A DNA stretch of 64,000 bases. Source: Pseudopyrenochaeta lycopersici (Eukaryota > Ascomycota > Dothideomycetes > Pleosporales > Pseudopyrenochaetaceae). The translations under genes and the position numbers were made by a program. The DNA is taken from contig NHZP01000002.1 in assembly GCA_003313425.1 (NCBI GenBank), forward strand, positions 1,302,001 to 1,366,000. Reading direction: 5' to 3'. Each line of letters starts with the position of its first letter. Positions within the stretch are counted from its first letter, which is position 1. This document shows, one piece after another, positions 1 to 11,304 of the stretch. The notes beneath the pieces were generated by a model. That model was given only the letters and a program-made list of their open reading frames with translations. It was not told the origin of the DNA and ran no database searches.

Positions 1-2090
1 CGCGATCTTTCAAGATAAACGCATACATATGCGATGACATAATCAACTTTTGGTGCTCAGAAATAACTGGCTCCTTTTTCGGATCAATTTCACGATAGTT
101 ACTAAACTTCGCTTGTGGGTACACTTCCTGAGAAACGGACGTTACTTTGCATTCATCACACTCACAGCGAGGCACTCGAATGGACTTTCCCTCGAATGCA
201 CCAACTGGAGGGAGCCAATAATCTACTGCAAACTTGTCGTCGGCGCTGAACCATGGTTCAGATGCATGCTCGACGACAACGCGGGCGCGTTTGTACTGGA
301 GAGTGTTAGCCTAGATTTCCCTTCACCTGAGGTAACATTACCGATTTGGTCCCATCCTTGAGGCCTATTCCAGTATACTGGAGGAAGTATGGTCGTTTTG
401 AGTATTCGAAATACTTCTGTCCACGGCCCACCAGCTTATTCTTCAAGTCACCATTGTCGCCCTCATCAATAAATCTGACTGGAAATACAGGGAGCGCGGT
501 GATTTCCCGTTCATTGTCGAACACATTCACCTTGATGATCTTTGGCGACTGATAGATTATTCTCCCTGAGAAGACCAGATTCCAAACTGTGACAGAATAG
601 GTGCTAGTAACTATTCGGCCCTCTTCCTTCATGACGCCACCCTTCACATTATCCACAACATATGCGTTTAGCGACCCGTCATTTTCGCGAACGTACACGT
701 CTGTACCCGGTTTCAGAAGAAGCCAGACTGCTGCAAATGTCGTGAGTGGGGTCTTTCTTTCCCATAGCGCTTTGGATTCCTTGATCGGGATACCTGGCCG
801 CGATTTGAGGTATTCCACAAGAAGATCAATGTGCTCGTCGCACTTTTGATTGAACTTCGCGGAATGCTTTGCGCGTAGGCAGCTAGCATTAGTCTTGTAA
901 CTTTGGATCTCGTCCATGTGATGATATAGGTCCGCGTACGGAAACATGAACTTGCTGCCGTTAAGGCCCTCATTGTCGCCTTCTGGTGGACTTGATAAGT
1001 ATTCGATCACAGACTTAAGAACATTCATTAAAAATGGTGAATGAATTGTGAGGCTTGTTGCGGTGACACGATCGAGCTGGCCGAGTCTTGCTTTCTTCCC
1101 ATCGCTGCTTTCTTTCCTGTCTTGGGGACCTTTGTAATGCGGTGATATGACGTCTTTTCCTTCTTCTAATGCAGGAAGCTTCTCGGAGTCATTGGTAACT
1201 GCGAACTCAACAGGCTCATCGTACGTGCTTTGATCCATAAGAAGAAACTGATCGCCAATTGTACTGGTTTCGAAATAACGGACAGTGTATTGCACACGAT
1301 TTTCGTAATCCGTCTCAAAAAAATCATTTGAAGAGGGAGGGGGAACCAGAATGGGAATGGCTGATTGTTGCCAGAATTGAACGTCCCAGTTGTTTTCCAA
1401 GACATGTTCCCAGACTTGTGGATGAACTAATCCCCTGTCCGGGGACTGTAGCTCGTAAGCTCCAGTAGATATATCTTCGAGTGCCTTTTCGTCCTCACGG
1501 AACCATTCTCTCAGGAACCTTTCCATTTTCTAATGAATTTAGCACGTACTAGACTGGCAACGTTTAGAATAGAGGAACACCATACTTGCCAGGAACAACA
1601 TGCCATCCATGGAATGATATAGGGCGTGCTGCCATTGAAAGATACATTAATGGATTGACGAGCGTCCGGCTTGCTCTCGGTCTTTTTGGATGCATCTATT
1701 TCGGGTGATGAAGCGGCCATTGCCTTCTCTACAGCCGCACCAAGTCGATCCATTACTCGTCTATGTTCGCGTAGCCTTTCGGGAGAAGGTATGCCTTTAT
1801 CTAATTATGATATTGTCTGGTTAGTTTGGCTGTCTCCCTCAAAGTGTGAATGATAGATGTTTGGTTCATTCACCTTCACCGCCGTCACTTGCCACAACTT
1901 CGATGGATAGATCAGCCAATTCTGAATCCTTCGTACCCTCAGCGTCTCTTTCATGTCCTACTTCTTTGTCATTTGGCTTGGTGTCTGCATTTTCTGTTTT
2001 TTGTTGACCAACGTCCCCAAACACGTCGATGCTGTCATGTAACTTTACGGCTCCTGAAGGAACGGAGACAGTTGGCTCAACAGCCATCAT
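1..2090 (-). CDS. DUF7025-type AAA ATPase, N-terminal part (3' end outside window)
   Basis: The gene runs leftwards and is cut by the window edge. The exons I assign are 2090-1874, 1800-1586, 1529-342 and 295-1, with introns of 73, 56 and 46 bp carrying good GT/AG borders and CTAAC-like branch sites; all joins keep the frame, giving about 638 residues so far. A charged N-terminal leader is followed by the long globular region found before the AAA module in fungal DUF7025 proteins. The last residues in the window (SSHMYAFILKDR) match the segment that precedes the AAA ATPase domain in that family, so Walker A and B motifs are expected just off the edge. The family is common in Pezizomycotina and its role is unknown. 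ATPase function is therefore inferred from family architecture and not seen here. It is divergently arranged with the DUF7708-type gene at 2637. Confidence 0.75.
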
Positions 2091-2636
2091 GACCAGAGAT
2101 AGTAAGGATAGTTTATGATATGACGTGAAAGCTAATCATGAGCAATATGTAATCAACAGGATTTACAGAATTTGATGAAAACTCTGCGAGCTTCAGACCA
2201 GCAAGTCACTGTACATAGGGCATTTAGAGTTTCAGGACTTTAAGGCACCTATTCAGTAAGCAGAGACAAGTCTGACCGGTCCATACTTAATCTGCAACAT
2301 GGCTCTGAGGTGTATGAGTTAAGCCTAGAATCGGTAGTCAGCGACAGGGCCTCATATCTGTGGTTGGTGTCGCTTAAGCGGTATAATCTTAGCATATTAT
2401 CATACCCAATCCTTTAGGAGTGTAGGGCGCTTAACGAAAAAAATCGGGCGCTCAAGGTAGCTTTCATTGGCTGTACAAGACGGCCCATATGCGTGCCGTA
2501 TTAGCCCCCAATACCGCCCCGTCAAACTGAGAGTCCATATGCAAGATCTTCGTGGGGTCGAAAACAGCTTTTGAGGGTCAGTGTTCGATCGCCCTTTGTC
2601 CCTTGTTCTTCCTTTTCGGACAACTTGCATTCGAAT
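2091..2636. other. Intergenic region between divergent genes
   Basis: This 546 bp gap is the shared upstream region of the DUF7025/AAA gene (leftward) and the DUF7708-type gene (rightward). I see no gene, RNA or clear repeat in it. Confidence 0.5.
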
Positions 2637-4589
2637 ATGGCATTGAGAGAAAATTCACGACAAGATCAAATCGAGCAGAGTCAGGGTCGAATGCTCGTAA
2701 GACGGTTCACTGACGGATTGAGTGGGCAGACAACTCTCGAGCGTGCAACTATCACAGCACAGCAAGAGCAGGATGCAAGAGTAAAGCAAGACGATGCCAC
2801 TCGAATGATGTCATTGTATCAAGACAATAGTAGAGACCCATCGTAAGACACATGTGACAATTATCAACTCCTCCTAATCTGACGCTCTGGGGGAAAGTGA
2901 TATAGACTTTCACGAGGCTGAGACTGCTCGACTTGCATTGCAGAAGACATGCAAATTGCTTGAGACGACGGAGCGGCCGTCTGCCCTGGCAAGAGTGGGA
3001 TTTCATCGCAAATCTTCTCGAGCGACAGCGAACGAGGCAATGCAACAGTTCATTACACATGACTTCTTGGAACTTCGGAAAGTTATCGACAACCTTGAAA
3101 CACAATGGAAAGGAAACCAAGCAAAGGGAAGTAAGAGATTGAGAAGCGAAAGCCTACGCTAACGTAGATTTTGCAGGTCAGTCGCCAATTTCGGAGACTG
3201 TGCGGTACGCTAGATGCACATCAAAAAGCATTTGCAATCTTTCCATCGCAACACAGTTATGCCTCGGCGCTGTGCGGTAGTCTTTCACTAATAGTCAGTG
3301 CTGCCGCAAATCATGACGAAATCGCTGTTACTATCTCAGAGACAGTAGCCAACATAGCTGTAAAAGCAACGCGAGCGGCCAAGATACTACATGTTATTAA
3401 AACGCAAGTGATGCGTGAATTATTCTCTGAGCTCTATGCACAGGTATTCCTTTTCTATCGTGATGCCCTTGAATGGTATACGAAGTCCAAGACTTCGAGA
3501 TTCATCGGCAGCTTCAATGAGAAGATGGTAGAGCGATATGAAAAGGCAGCTGGGCAGATTGAGAGCTGCATTACGGAAATGTATCGCGAAGCAAATATTG
3601 CCAGTCTAGCTATGCTTGCAGTGGTAAACTCTACGACTACAGAGCTCCGAGACGACGCTATACGTCGAAGACAGCAAACTCCTAACGGATTTTCCCTATC
3701 TTTCGCGGGACAAAATATGAGGCAGATGCTCATGGCAATGCACACCAGCTTGTGCATTGAAGATTCGACGGCTGATCGCGATCGCGGTCTGGCCCAACAG
3801 CTTCTTCTCCCGAGCTCTAACAGCCGCTCTGTTACACCTGGATCATTAGATCGTGCTATCGCTAGAAGCCTCAGCACCCGTCTCGAAGCCTTTGTCACCG
3901 GCAACGAGGGGCATTCACTCTTTAGTGACGGTAAATTCTGGCTTCCAGAGATTGATGTCTCAGCCAAACTCCATGATTGGATGAGTGAGGACACGTCTTC
4001 CCCGACAATTTGGGTTTCAAGCCCAGATATATCGCGGGAGTTCTCTACTTCACGTGCCGCAGCAATGAGTACTGTCGTGGCAGCATGGCAGTCCGATATG
4101 CCGATTATTTCGCATTTCTGTAAGAGACCTCGTGTTGTGGACATTCCGGAAGACCGAACGGTGGAGGAGGTTGGTATGATTGGACTTGTTTACAGTCTAA
4201 TCCTCCAGCTTCTAGAGTTTAAAGTGGAACACGACACGTTCGAAACAACCAAGGAGCAACTGAATAGATTGAACGGCTCAAATGAATCATGGCCTGTCGC
4301 TTTGGCTTTGCTTTCAGAACTACTTGAGGCAACGCCGCATCTCTCTCTGTTTGTTATCGACGGTCTGAACGATCTGGCATTCTCAACCGGTGCTAAATGG
4401 TGTGGAGCTTTGCTAGATGCACTGATCGAGTATCAACGCTCACGTTTAGGCCTTTTCAAAATATTATTTACGACATCAGGCCAATCGAGGGTTTTGCCAG
4501 ATTACATTGGAATAGACGACCGGATTTTCGCCCAGAGAGGAGCACGAGAAGTCATTCGTAATGGAAGATGGATTACCCCTCCTACTTGA
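2637..4589 (+). CDS. DUF7708-type protein with degenerate P-loop NTPase region
   Basis: Exon 1 is 2637-2842, intron 2843-2897, exon 2 starts at 2898 and exon 3 is 3177-4589, for about 613 residues. The helical segment around 'FRRLCGTLDAHQ' and the 'SYASALCGSLSLIVSAAANH' stretch resemble the DUF7708 domain found at the N-terminus of fungal NACHT/STAND-like proteins. Further on there is a Walker B-like segment ('LFVIDGLNDL'), but the place where a GxxxxGKS loop should be ('IWVSSPDISREFSTS') has no lysine, so nucleotide binding is doubtful. The exon 2/exon 3 join is a problem: the obvious donor at 3131 (GTAAGA) shifts the frame by one, whereas a GC donor at 3121 keeps it. The gene may use a GC-AG intron or may carry a small frameshift. 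No repeat domain follows. Function is unknown; a role in self/non-self recognition is only a family-level guess. Confidence 0.6.
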
Positions 4590-5266
4590 AAACACGGATT
4601 CAGATCTCTTTGGTGCTCAAATCAGGTAGTATTGTTGAAATGTATGGAATGGACATATACGGTTCTTATCGTACAAAATCTGTAACGTTAATTCAATCAC
4701 GAAATAAAATCTCTTTGATCAAACCAAGGAGGAGAATATCTCGAATGTAAAAACAATGGCCATGGAAAAAGAAGCATGGTGGCGAGTATGATGCAGAGAA
4801 GTCTCAACTGCCTCGGCAATGCCTACAATATTAAATCATTTTTGATTGTAAATGATCAACAGCTGAAACTCTAGAATGTTGTGTGAATCGGTTAGAGCGA
4901 TGCGGATGATGAGAGGTCTAGAGAAATAACCATTGGCTATGAGCTCGAAAGATTTTTAATATCTCCAAGACTCCATATACGTAAAAGAACAGATATTATG
5001 ATAGTCAGTGCAAAATCAATAGAAAACGAGTCTTGAACATGTGGTCTTGGAGAAAACAGCTATGAGGTGGGGCGACTACGAAACAAAACCGCTGTAATGG
5101 CCCGCGCTCAAGCTCCGAGGTACGAGCTTAAGCTCCCCGCAACTCACTCGTCATCCCATTGTCGCAATGTAGAAGCAAACAACACAACAAAAAAAGCGCC
5201 CATCCACGGGTCGAAAGTCTTGTAAAATAATATCGTAAATAAATAAATCCAAGCATATCGCCCACA
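4590..5266. other. Intergenic, AT-rich, no gene seen
   Basis: This 677 bp stretch covers the end of the DUF7708-type gene and the promoter of the dephospho-CoA kinase gene. Its left half is AT-rich with no coding-like frame. The right end has a purine/pyrimidine-mixed leader with A-rich sequence just before the ATG, which is usual for fungal starts. Confidence 0.5.
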
Positions 5267-6067
5267 ATGCTTCTCCTTGGTCTCACAGGCTCGATTGCGA
5301 CGGGCAAATCCACCGTCTCCGCCCTCCTCACCAAAGCGCCATACTCCCTCCCTATAATCGACGCCGATCTCATCGCACGGCAGGTTGTCGAGCCCGGCAC
5401 TTCAGGGTATAATGCAATTGTCAAGTACTTCTCGCCGACAACACCAGATTTGCTCCTTCCCGATGCGACACCCAAAGGACGGCCATTGAACCGGCCGGCG
5501 CTAGGAAGGAGGGTGTTTGGTGGCGGGGAGGAGAAGGAGCGAGACCGGAAGATGCTAAATAGCATTGTGCATCCGGCTGTAAGGAAAGAGATGTATAGAC
5601 AGATGGTTTGGGCATATCTAAAAGGGAATTGGGCGGTCGTCTTGGATGTACCGCTCCTCTTCGAATCGGGCTGGGAACGCTACTGCGGCACTATCCTTGT
5701 CGTCGGTGTCACGGATCCTAGCATTCAAATCGCACGTCTGCGCGCCCGTGACTCACACCTCACCGAAGAAGACGCCCGCAATCGCGTCATGAGCCAAGGT
5801 GACGTGCGCGAGAAGGCCGAGCGGTGTCTGAAACGAGGGCCGGGGCGGGGTGTGGTGGTATGGAATGACCACGATAGAAGTCATCTAGAGAAGGATATTC
5901 AAAGGGTCATGCAGGACATCAGGAGCAGGAGTCCGAAGTGGTGGAGTTTCCTGTTGTGGGTCTGTCCGCCACTAGGCGCCATTGCTGGCTTGTTTAGCTG
6001 GTATAAGATGCGCAAAGTGCAGTTGCAGTGGGAAAACGAAAAGAAGAGGGAGAAGGCGAAGTTGTGA
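5267..6067 (+). CDS. CAB5: Dephospho-CoA kinase
   Basis: An intronless 266-residue protein. It phosphorylates the 3'-hydroxyl of dephospho-CoA with ATP, the last step of coenzyme A synthesis. The start is immediately followed by the P-loop 'GLTGSIATGKST' (G8 to T16). Next come the CoaE motif 'IDADLIARQVVEPG', the 'RRVFGG' region and 'HPAVRKEM', then the lid-like 'RDSHLTEEDARNRV' segment. A C-terminal hydrophobic stretch (about residues 223-246) followed by a basic tail suggests membrane anchoring, as in other fungal enzymes of this type, where the yeast protein is mitochondrial/lipid-associated. Length fits fungal Cab5 proteins. The identification is secure; the membrane anchor is inferred from hydrophobicity. 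Confidence 0.95.
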   Translation: MLLLGLTGSIATGKSTVSALLTKAPYSLPIIDADLIARQVVEPGTSGYNAIVKYFSPTTPDLLLPDATPKGRPLNRPALGRRVFGGGEEKERDRKMLNSIVHPAVRKEMYRQMVWAYLKGNWAVVLDVPLLFESGWERYCGTILVVGVTDPSIQIARLRARDSHLTEEDARNRVMSQGDVREKAERCLKRGPGRGVVVWNDHDRSHLEKDIQRVMQDIRSRSPKWWSFLLWVCPPLGAIAGLFSWYKMRKVQLQWENEKKREKAKL

Positions 6068-6475
6068 GACTGTTGGTGTGGTGATATGAGTAATTGTTTT
6101 GCTTCGAGGAGCGGGAGGGTCGATGCTGCTGTTTGCGAAGTGGGCACATAGATATCCTAGCCTTTGGCATGGACAGCACAGATGCTGTATCACGGTAAAT
6201 AAACTTTACTTTTGTCTTTTGTCCTGTGATTAGCTTTCAATGGGAGCAATTGTTCTCTGCTTTAAAGCTTAGTGCTTTCGAGTCCTGCTATCGTCTTTCA
6301 CCTTCACCTATATTTCCACAGAAACGCAGTCAAATCCTGAGTCTGACTCAAGGACAATTCTGCATCTGCCATTCACACTGTACACAATCAACGAAAAAGC
6401 CCCTCTACAATCAAAAAATCTGTCCAGTCTGAACCAATCCCCATCCACGCACCGAAAGACGGGTACCTGGGCACA
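6068..6475. other. Intergenic between CAB5 and the 602-residue gene
   Basis: This 408 bp gap holds the CAB5 3' end and the promoter/leader of the next gene, with a C-rich pyrimidine tract around 6390-6470. No further gene is seen. Confidence 0.5.
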
Positions 6476-8284
6476 ATGAGCTCCATAACCCCACCAACGT
6501 TCATCGATGACGGTAGCTCCTTCACCAAGCGTAGACCTCCCAGTCTCCAACTCAACCGAATCGCGCGCTGGATTGACAGCACTGGCTCCGATAACTTGGC
6601 ATGTACAGGCAGCTTCGTCGACGATGGTGCGGATATGCTCCGTGCTCATCACACAACGCCAGGGTTTGGCCAATTCAATCCTCAGTTCTATATGCTATGC
6701 AAGAGAGGATGGACAAAAGGTGGTTTGTGGAGTGATGACGTGCAAAAGGCTATCAGTGGGGACATTTGCAGGAATTTGTCCATGATAAAGGACCTCTGCG
6801 GCCTCGAAGTCAGAAGAGAGAGCGAAGAAAAAGTGAAGAGAGAGAAGAGTAGAGATACCGTGACAGTCCCTATGCCGCTGAAATGGGGCATTTTCATCAT
6901 CAAGACAGAAGATGCGAGAGTTGTTCTTGTGGATAGGGATGGAGAATATGACTCTGGACCTCAGGCACCACAAAAGATTGATGAAGGATCGCACTGGGTT
7001 AAGGCTGCCTCTACTATCTTGCCTTTGTCAACAGCGGTGTCGATGCCCGAAGCATCCAAAGAGCGATCTGAAAAAGAAGGCAAAAAGGATAAGCGGGTCC
7101 GTGGTTATCTCCCATCACCGTTGCCGATCGCACTCTCCCCAATTCCTGAGTCAAAGTACGAAAATAGCAATCAGTCCTCTCATGGCGAAGACGGAGCGTC
7201 ACCTACCGACTTCTTCATGACGGGCGGAGCGAGTGGATGGCCTTCACAAACAGCGACATCTGTTGCATCTCCAGCTATCGCCGCAGTGAAACAAAAACGA
7301 TCTTCTTCTACAGTTCCACTGTCGAAATCGAGCTCATCCATACGCTCACTACCAGGCGGATGGCCGTCTCCGCTACCATCCCCCACAAAAGGCGTCACAG
7401 CATCGCATCAGTCTTGGAACGGTGAAGATGATGACAGCGCCGGGATAGACAATGGGCTGCAAGAATCACAGAAAAGCGAGAAGACATGCAGAGTACCGAG
7501 ACATGAGTTTGACAATGTATCGACGAAAACGTATTCGACTTACAAAATTGCTACCGTTGAAGATGCGCCAGACACTTCGTCAATCAGTGTCCAGAGCCTC
7601 AAGGAGCATAATTGTAGAGATAGCGGAAAGGGATTGGAAAAGAATTGGGCTGAGAGGAAACAGGGGCGAAGCGGATGGAGTAGTAGCGAGCACGGTAGTA
7701 AGAAACAAGGTATCAGAAACAGAGCTGTGCGTGCACAGCATTGGGCGGGTAGCAGGAAGGGTAGCTCAAGAGCTGAAGATGTTGAAGGCTGTGCCAATAG
7801 CCAAGCTGCAAGCGAGCAGCAATGGGGCGGAGCTGCCACTAATCCATGGAGTGAGACAGGTTGGGACGGCTTTGAGAGACTGAAGACAATCAGCGAGATC
7901 AGCGTCGTAGGCACCAATGATGGACGCAGTTCCATAGGCAGTCATGCATCGAATAGTCGCGGTGTCAGAGCCCCTAGTCGTCCAAGCCGCCATGACCGAA
8001 AGAACCACCGGAGTAACGAAAGTGGTAGCCAGACAAGCTGTAGTGATAGTCAGGCTAGTCAGCAGAGCTGGAGTAGCCAGGAGGCGCAAGTCGGCAATGC
8101 CGGGCTGGGTGGAAGTCCAGACCAGAGTGGCAGCGAACAGAGCATGACGAGCACGGCTAGATACAGTAGGTATGCGAATGGGTATGATGAGGATAACGAG
8201 ACATACCTGAACGAGAACTGGGGCGGCACGCCGGTTAGGGTTGGGGGTAGACGGACGAGTATTGCTGGATGGGATGTGAAATGA
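6476..8284 (+). CDS. Uncharacterised fungal protein, Ser/Gln-rich C-terminus
   Basis: A 602-residue intronless frame with coding-like composition. I do not recognise the family. The first ~170 residues look folded: a short conserved-looking segment 'FNPQFYMLCKRGWTKGGLW' and a beta-rich piece 'WGIFIIKTEDARVVLVDRDG'. From about residue 190 the protein is disordered, with Ser/Pro-rich blocks and then Gly/Ser/Gln-rich runs (many SWSS, SQAS and SGSE repeats) up to the C-terminal 'RRTSIAGWDVK'. There is no signal peptide, membrane segment or catalytic motif. It lies 408 bp after CAB5 on the same strand. The long frame, amino-acid pattern and position make a real gene likely; function cannot be assigned. 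Confidence 0.75.
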   Translation: MSSITPPTFIDDGSSFTKRRPPSLQLNRIARWIDSTGSDNLACTGSFVDDGADMLRAHHTTPGFGQFNPQFYMLCKRGWTKGGLWSDDVQKAISGDICRNLSMIKDLCGLEVRRESEEKVKREKSRDTVTVPMPLKWGIFIIKTEDARVVLVDRDGEYDSGPQAPQKIDEGSHWVKAASTILPLSTAVSMPEASKERSEKEGKKDKRVRGYLPSPLPIALSPIPESKYENSNQSSHGEDGASPTDFFMTGGASGWPSQTATSVASPAIAAVKQKRSSSTVPLSKSSSSIRSLPGGWPSPLPSPTKGVTASHQSWNGEDDDSAGIDNGLQESQKSEKTCRVPRHEFDNVSTKTYSTYKIATVEDAPDTSSISVQSLKEHNCRDSGKGLEKNWAERKQGRSGWSSSEHGSKKQGIRNRAVRAQHWAGSRKGSSRAEDVEGCANSQAASEQQWGGAATNPWSETGWDGFERLKTISEISVVGTNDGRSSIGSHASNSRGVRAPSRPSRHDRKNHRSNESGSQTSCSDSQASQQSWSSQEAQVGNAGLGGSPDQSGSEQSMTSTARYSRYANGYDEDNETYLNENWGGTPVRVGGRRTSIAGWDVK

Positions 8285-9330
8285 TCCATCTGACATGTGT
8301 CTAACATGCACAAGGAACTCAAAAAAGAGCAGCGTCTACTGGAGCACTAGGGACTGTAGAGCATTAGTATATGGATGATCCAATCTATAAACCACCAACA
8401 AAACCACAGCGTCGCGTGCATGTCAATTAAACTCGCGTACATGGTGCCTCGTCGCGATCCCCCCAAAGAGGGGAAAGAGCATCCTGCATGCATGCATGTT
8501 CGCGTCGAAACCACACCTGCAAGCAGGCGTGTCATACTCGAACCAGCAGATCAATTGCCTTTGAACGAAAGCTCCCAACCACCCTGCCTGCCGACCAAGG
8601 CGCAGCCGTGACACCCTCTCGACGTAATCCAGGCCACAAGAGCCTCACGAAGCGCTCAAGGCTGCGTTAGCACGCCTCAGCAGCTGCAGGTCCTAGGATG
8701 CGCGTAGGGAACACCTGCCAAACCTTCGTTCGCCTTTCGCACCTCGATCGCGTCTGGTGGCGCTCTGCTCCCGACGCCTCACAGCCAATTGACAGCAGCG
8801 CATTGATGGGATTGCCGTGCGGAAACAGGCTTTGGGGTCCGTTCCATGCCTGGTGGAGAAAGGTGCCCGGCAGCGGACGCGATGCGCGATTCCGCCCCTA
8901 AGAGAGCCGAGTGAGGAGAGAACGCGCTAGTTGAATCGGGAACGCGTTGAGTGGTGGTCTAATACCCTCGTCTGTCCACCCCCAGCTGAACTGACTCTCT
9001 CTCCTTCTTGAATCCAGGCTGCCGGTGTGGAAAGTCGTCGTTGTCTTCGTTGTGGTTTCTGACTTGACTTCACGACTGTTGACTGTTGGCTTTGTTGTTA
9101 TTGTGTTTTTGCATTCGACTTCAGTGTTGCGAGGGAGACGAGCTTGGTTCGCGTTGCAACACCAACGACACACGTTCCCCGCTATTGCTGGACGCCCTTC
9201 GGCCCTTTCTACACCCACCACCTGCATTACCACCTGTCGACTTGGATTTGGGCAATTGGTACTTTGAGCTTGTCTTTCGGACCTTCTATTCACCTCAATC
9301 GCTATCACAAGAATTACAACACTTATCACA
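8285..9330. other. Intergenic/5' leader region, no gene seen
   Basis: 1,046 bp between two same-strand genes. The small open frames here lack coding-like composition. The right part (about 9000-9330) is pyrimidine-rich and probably the 5' leader of the gene starting at 9331. A short GCATGC-type repeat sits near 8488-8500. Confidence 0.45.
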
Positions 9331-10658
9331 ATGGCAACCTTTACGCGCCAGCCCTTTGCCGAGCTCGGCACACCGCGTCTCCAAGCACTTCAGAGCTCTA
9401 AGAACAGGCAGAATGGTAAATACTATCATCTCGTGTGTAAAGAAGTGAGCTAAACGCGAGATTCATAGCTATCTCGCCCAACTTCGCGTCTCCCAGCTTG
9501 AAGCCTACGCCCACGCCATCGACTGGAAAGCGTCAACGTGCACCTGACATCTTTGAAGATGTTGATTCTGAGAACATGGATCCCTCGGTCTTCAGCTCGC
9601 CAACTAAAAAGTCCAAAATGAGCAGCGATGCAGGATTCGTCAAGCCAGCCAAGTTCTCGCTCTTTACAGCTCCAGTAGCGCCAAGGATCAGTACTAGCAA
9701 TGCCTCGCCTGCCGTCCCATCAGTCCGCAAGGCCCTCTCGTCTCCCAACACGGCAAAGTCCACGCCCATCACCAACTCGCGTGGGTCACCAAAGAACAAG
9801 CGTATTCATGCCATCTCCAAGCACCGCCGCGCGTCTAGCTCGCCATTCCGACGCGTCGATCCACCTTCATTCTCGCAGAGCAGCCCTTCACTCCCATTCA
9901 GTATCGACGCGGCGCTTAGCGGTACCATCCAGGGATACACGCCCAGGCCCACCGTCGCTGCAACCCCCGTCTCAGCTCCAGTACAGCACGTCTCCACGCT
10001 CGAGGACAGCATGCCCAAGGGCTGGTTCTTCGAGATCCATGAGGACACGCCCGAGCAAGAAGCCGCAAACCTGATGGAACACTCAGCTTCAGTCCTGGAT
10101 ATCAGCTCCGACGACGACTTAGAGACCAAGAAGAAGAACGAGGACCTAGAGCGCGGCAAGGAAAACATCCCTCCGCCAGACTTCCTCATGGCACAGCAGC
10201 GCGCCCGCGCCGATGCTGGCGCTATGGAAACGGAACTGCAGGCAGACCTTCAGGCTGAGGAACCAGTCAAGCGACCCCGTCTCCGACAGCTTGTGCAAGA
10301 TGCAATGGATGAGGATCGCAAGCCTCTGGGCGATCTTGCGCCAAGCGAGTTCTACGGCGAGGGCTGCGATGCATCATCATACGTGACTGTCGACACTGGG
10401 ATTGAGAAGCCCTCAAGTCTGTCCAAGGAATTCAACTTCAGCGGTCTGTCGGAGGAGAACAAAGAGGACTGTGAGGAGCCTGCTGAGGAACCTGTTGTTG
10501 AGGAGCCTGTAACATCAAAGGTTGAGGAGCTTAGTACCTTCCACACCGATGAAGCTGCTGTCACCGATGCATCAACGCCTGCCTTACCCGCCGAGGAAGC
10601 CACACCTATCCTTGACACATCATCCCAAGTCCTCGAGGTCCCTACCGCAGTCTCATAG
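9331..10658 (+). CDS. Uncharacterised disordered fungal protein with KEN box
   Basis: Exon 1 is 9331-9415, intron 9416-9468 (53 bp, GAGCTAAAC branch), exon 2 9469-10658, giving 424 residues. The first exon (MATFTRQPFAELGTPRLQAL) reads straight into 'ISPNFASPSLKP' and supports this start over any internal ATG. The chain is mostly disordered and Ser/Pro-rich, with a basic 'GKRQRAPDIFED' segment, a 'SSPTKKSK' nuclear-localisation-like patch and a conserved-looking 'PKGWFFEIHEDTPEQEAAN' motif. 'RGKENIPPP' contains a KEN box, a degron read by the anaphase-promoting complex, and 'FSSPTKK' resembles a CDK site. The second half is acidic, with Glu/Pro/Val repeats. A nuclear, cell-cycle-controlled protein is a plausible inference; I do not recognise the family by name. 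Confidence 0.8.
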
Positions 10659-11304
10659 GCACTCCTCACTCTCGGTCTTTGCTTCAGCCTTCCTGTCACG
10701 TGGCGTTTAGATGTGTCCTTTCCACTGGCGTTTCAACTCGGTTCCCCTGTCTACACTGGTCTGTTCACTCGGGGTGGCTTTCTGGTTTATGCGTGTACGA
10801 CCTTCTGGCGCTTAGCGAGTCTGATTATGCGATACCTTTTTCTAATCATCTACGAAGCGTGTCTAGTCGTTTTGAAATACATGAGTTCACTTCAACATTT
10901 GTGCCCTTCGCTGCCGTGATGTACGTACAAATCTGATGTTGTGGTGCTGAATATCTCATGCGGAGGCACTATATTCCGCCCAAGTCTCTTGTCTTGAGTT
11001 TAATATGCGCTTGGTAACGGCTGCTTGGTTGGCTTACTCGAGTTGAAGCCGAATGTGCTTGACGGTGTGACTCTTCAAAGATCTGGTCAAGCAACGGATG
11101 TGTATATCATGCGTCAAGTCTCGAGCCGTGAGCATCCACTTTCATTGTGGCAAACAGTAAACATTCAATGTCGATGTAAATTCTGGTATCGTTAAACAGT
11201 ACCCTCTAGAGCTAGGCAAGTGTGTGCAAGAATAGTCCCATTGCCATCCTCCAATTTCACACTATTCCTTTTCCTTTTCTCTCATCAAAATATCTCCAAC
11301 CCAC
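10659..11304. other. Convergent intergenic region
   Basis: 646 bp between two genes that end towards each other. It holds only their 3' ends; no gene or repeat is seen. Confidence 0.5.

Noticed and set aside
3455..4144. Minus-strand open frame of 229 codons inside the DUF7708-type gene
   Set aside because: Ser/Arg-rich shadow of the plus-strand exon, with no family features.
4568..4750. Short open frame at the end of the DUF7708-type gene
   Set aside because: It overlaps the stop region in another frame and lies in AT-rich DNA without coding character.
8480..8580. tRNA-like B-box (minus strand TGGTTCGAGT)
   Set aside because: The flanking bases do not pair into a T-arm, and no D-arm or acceptor stem is present.
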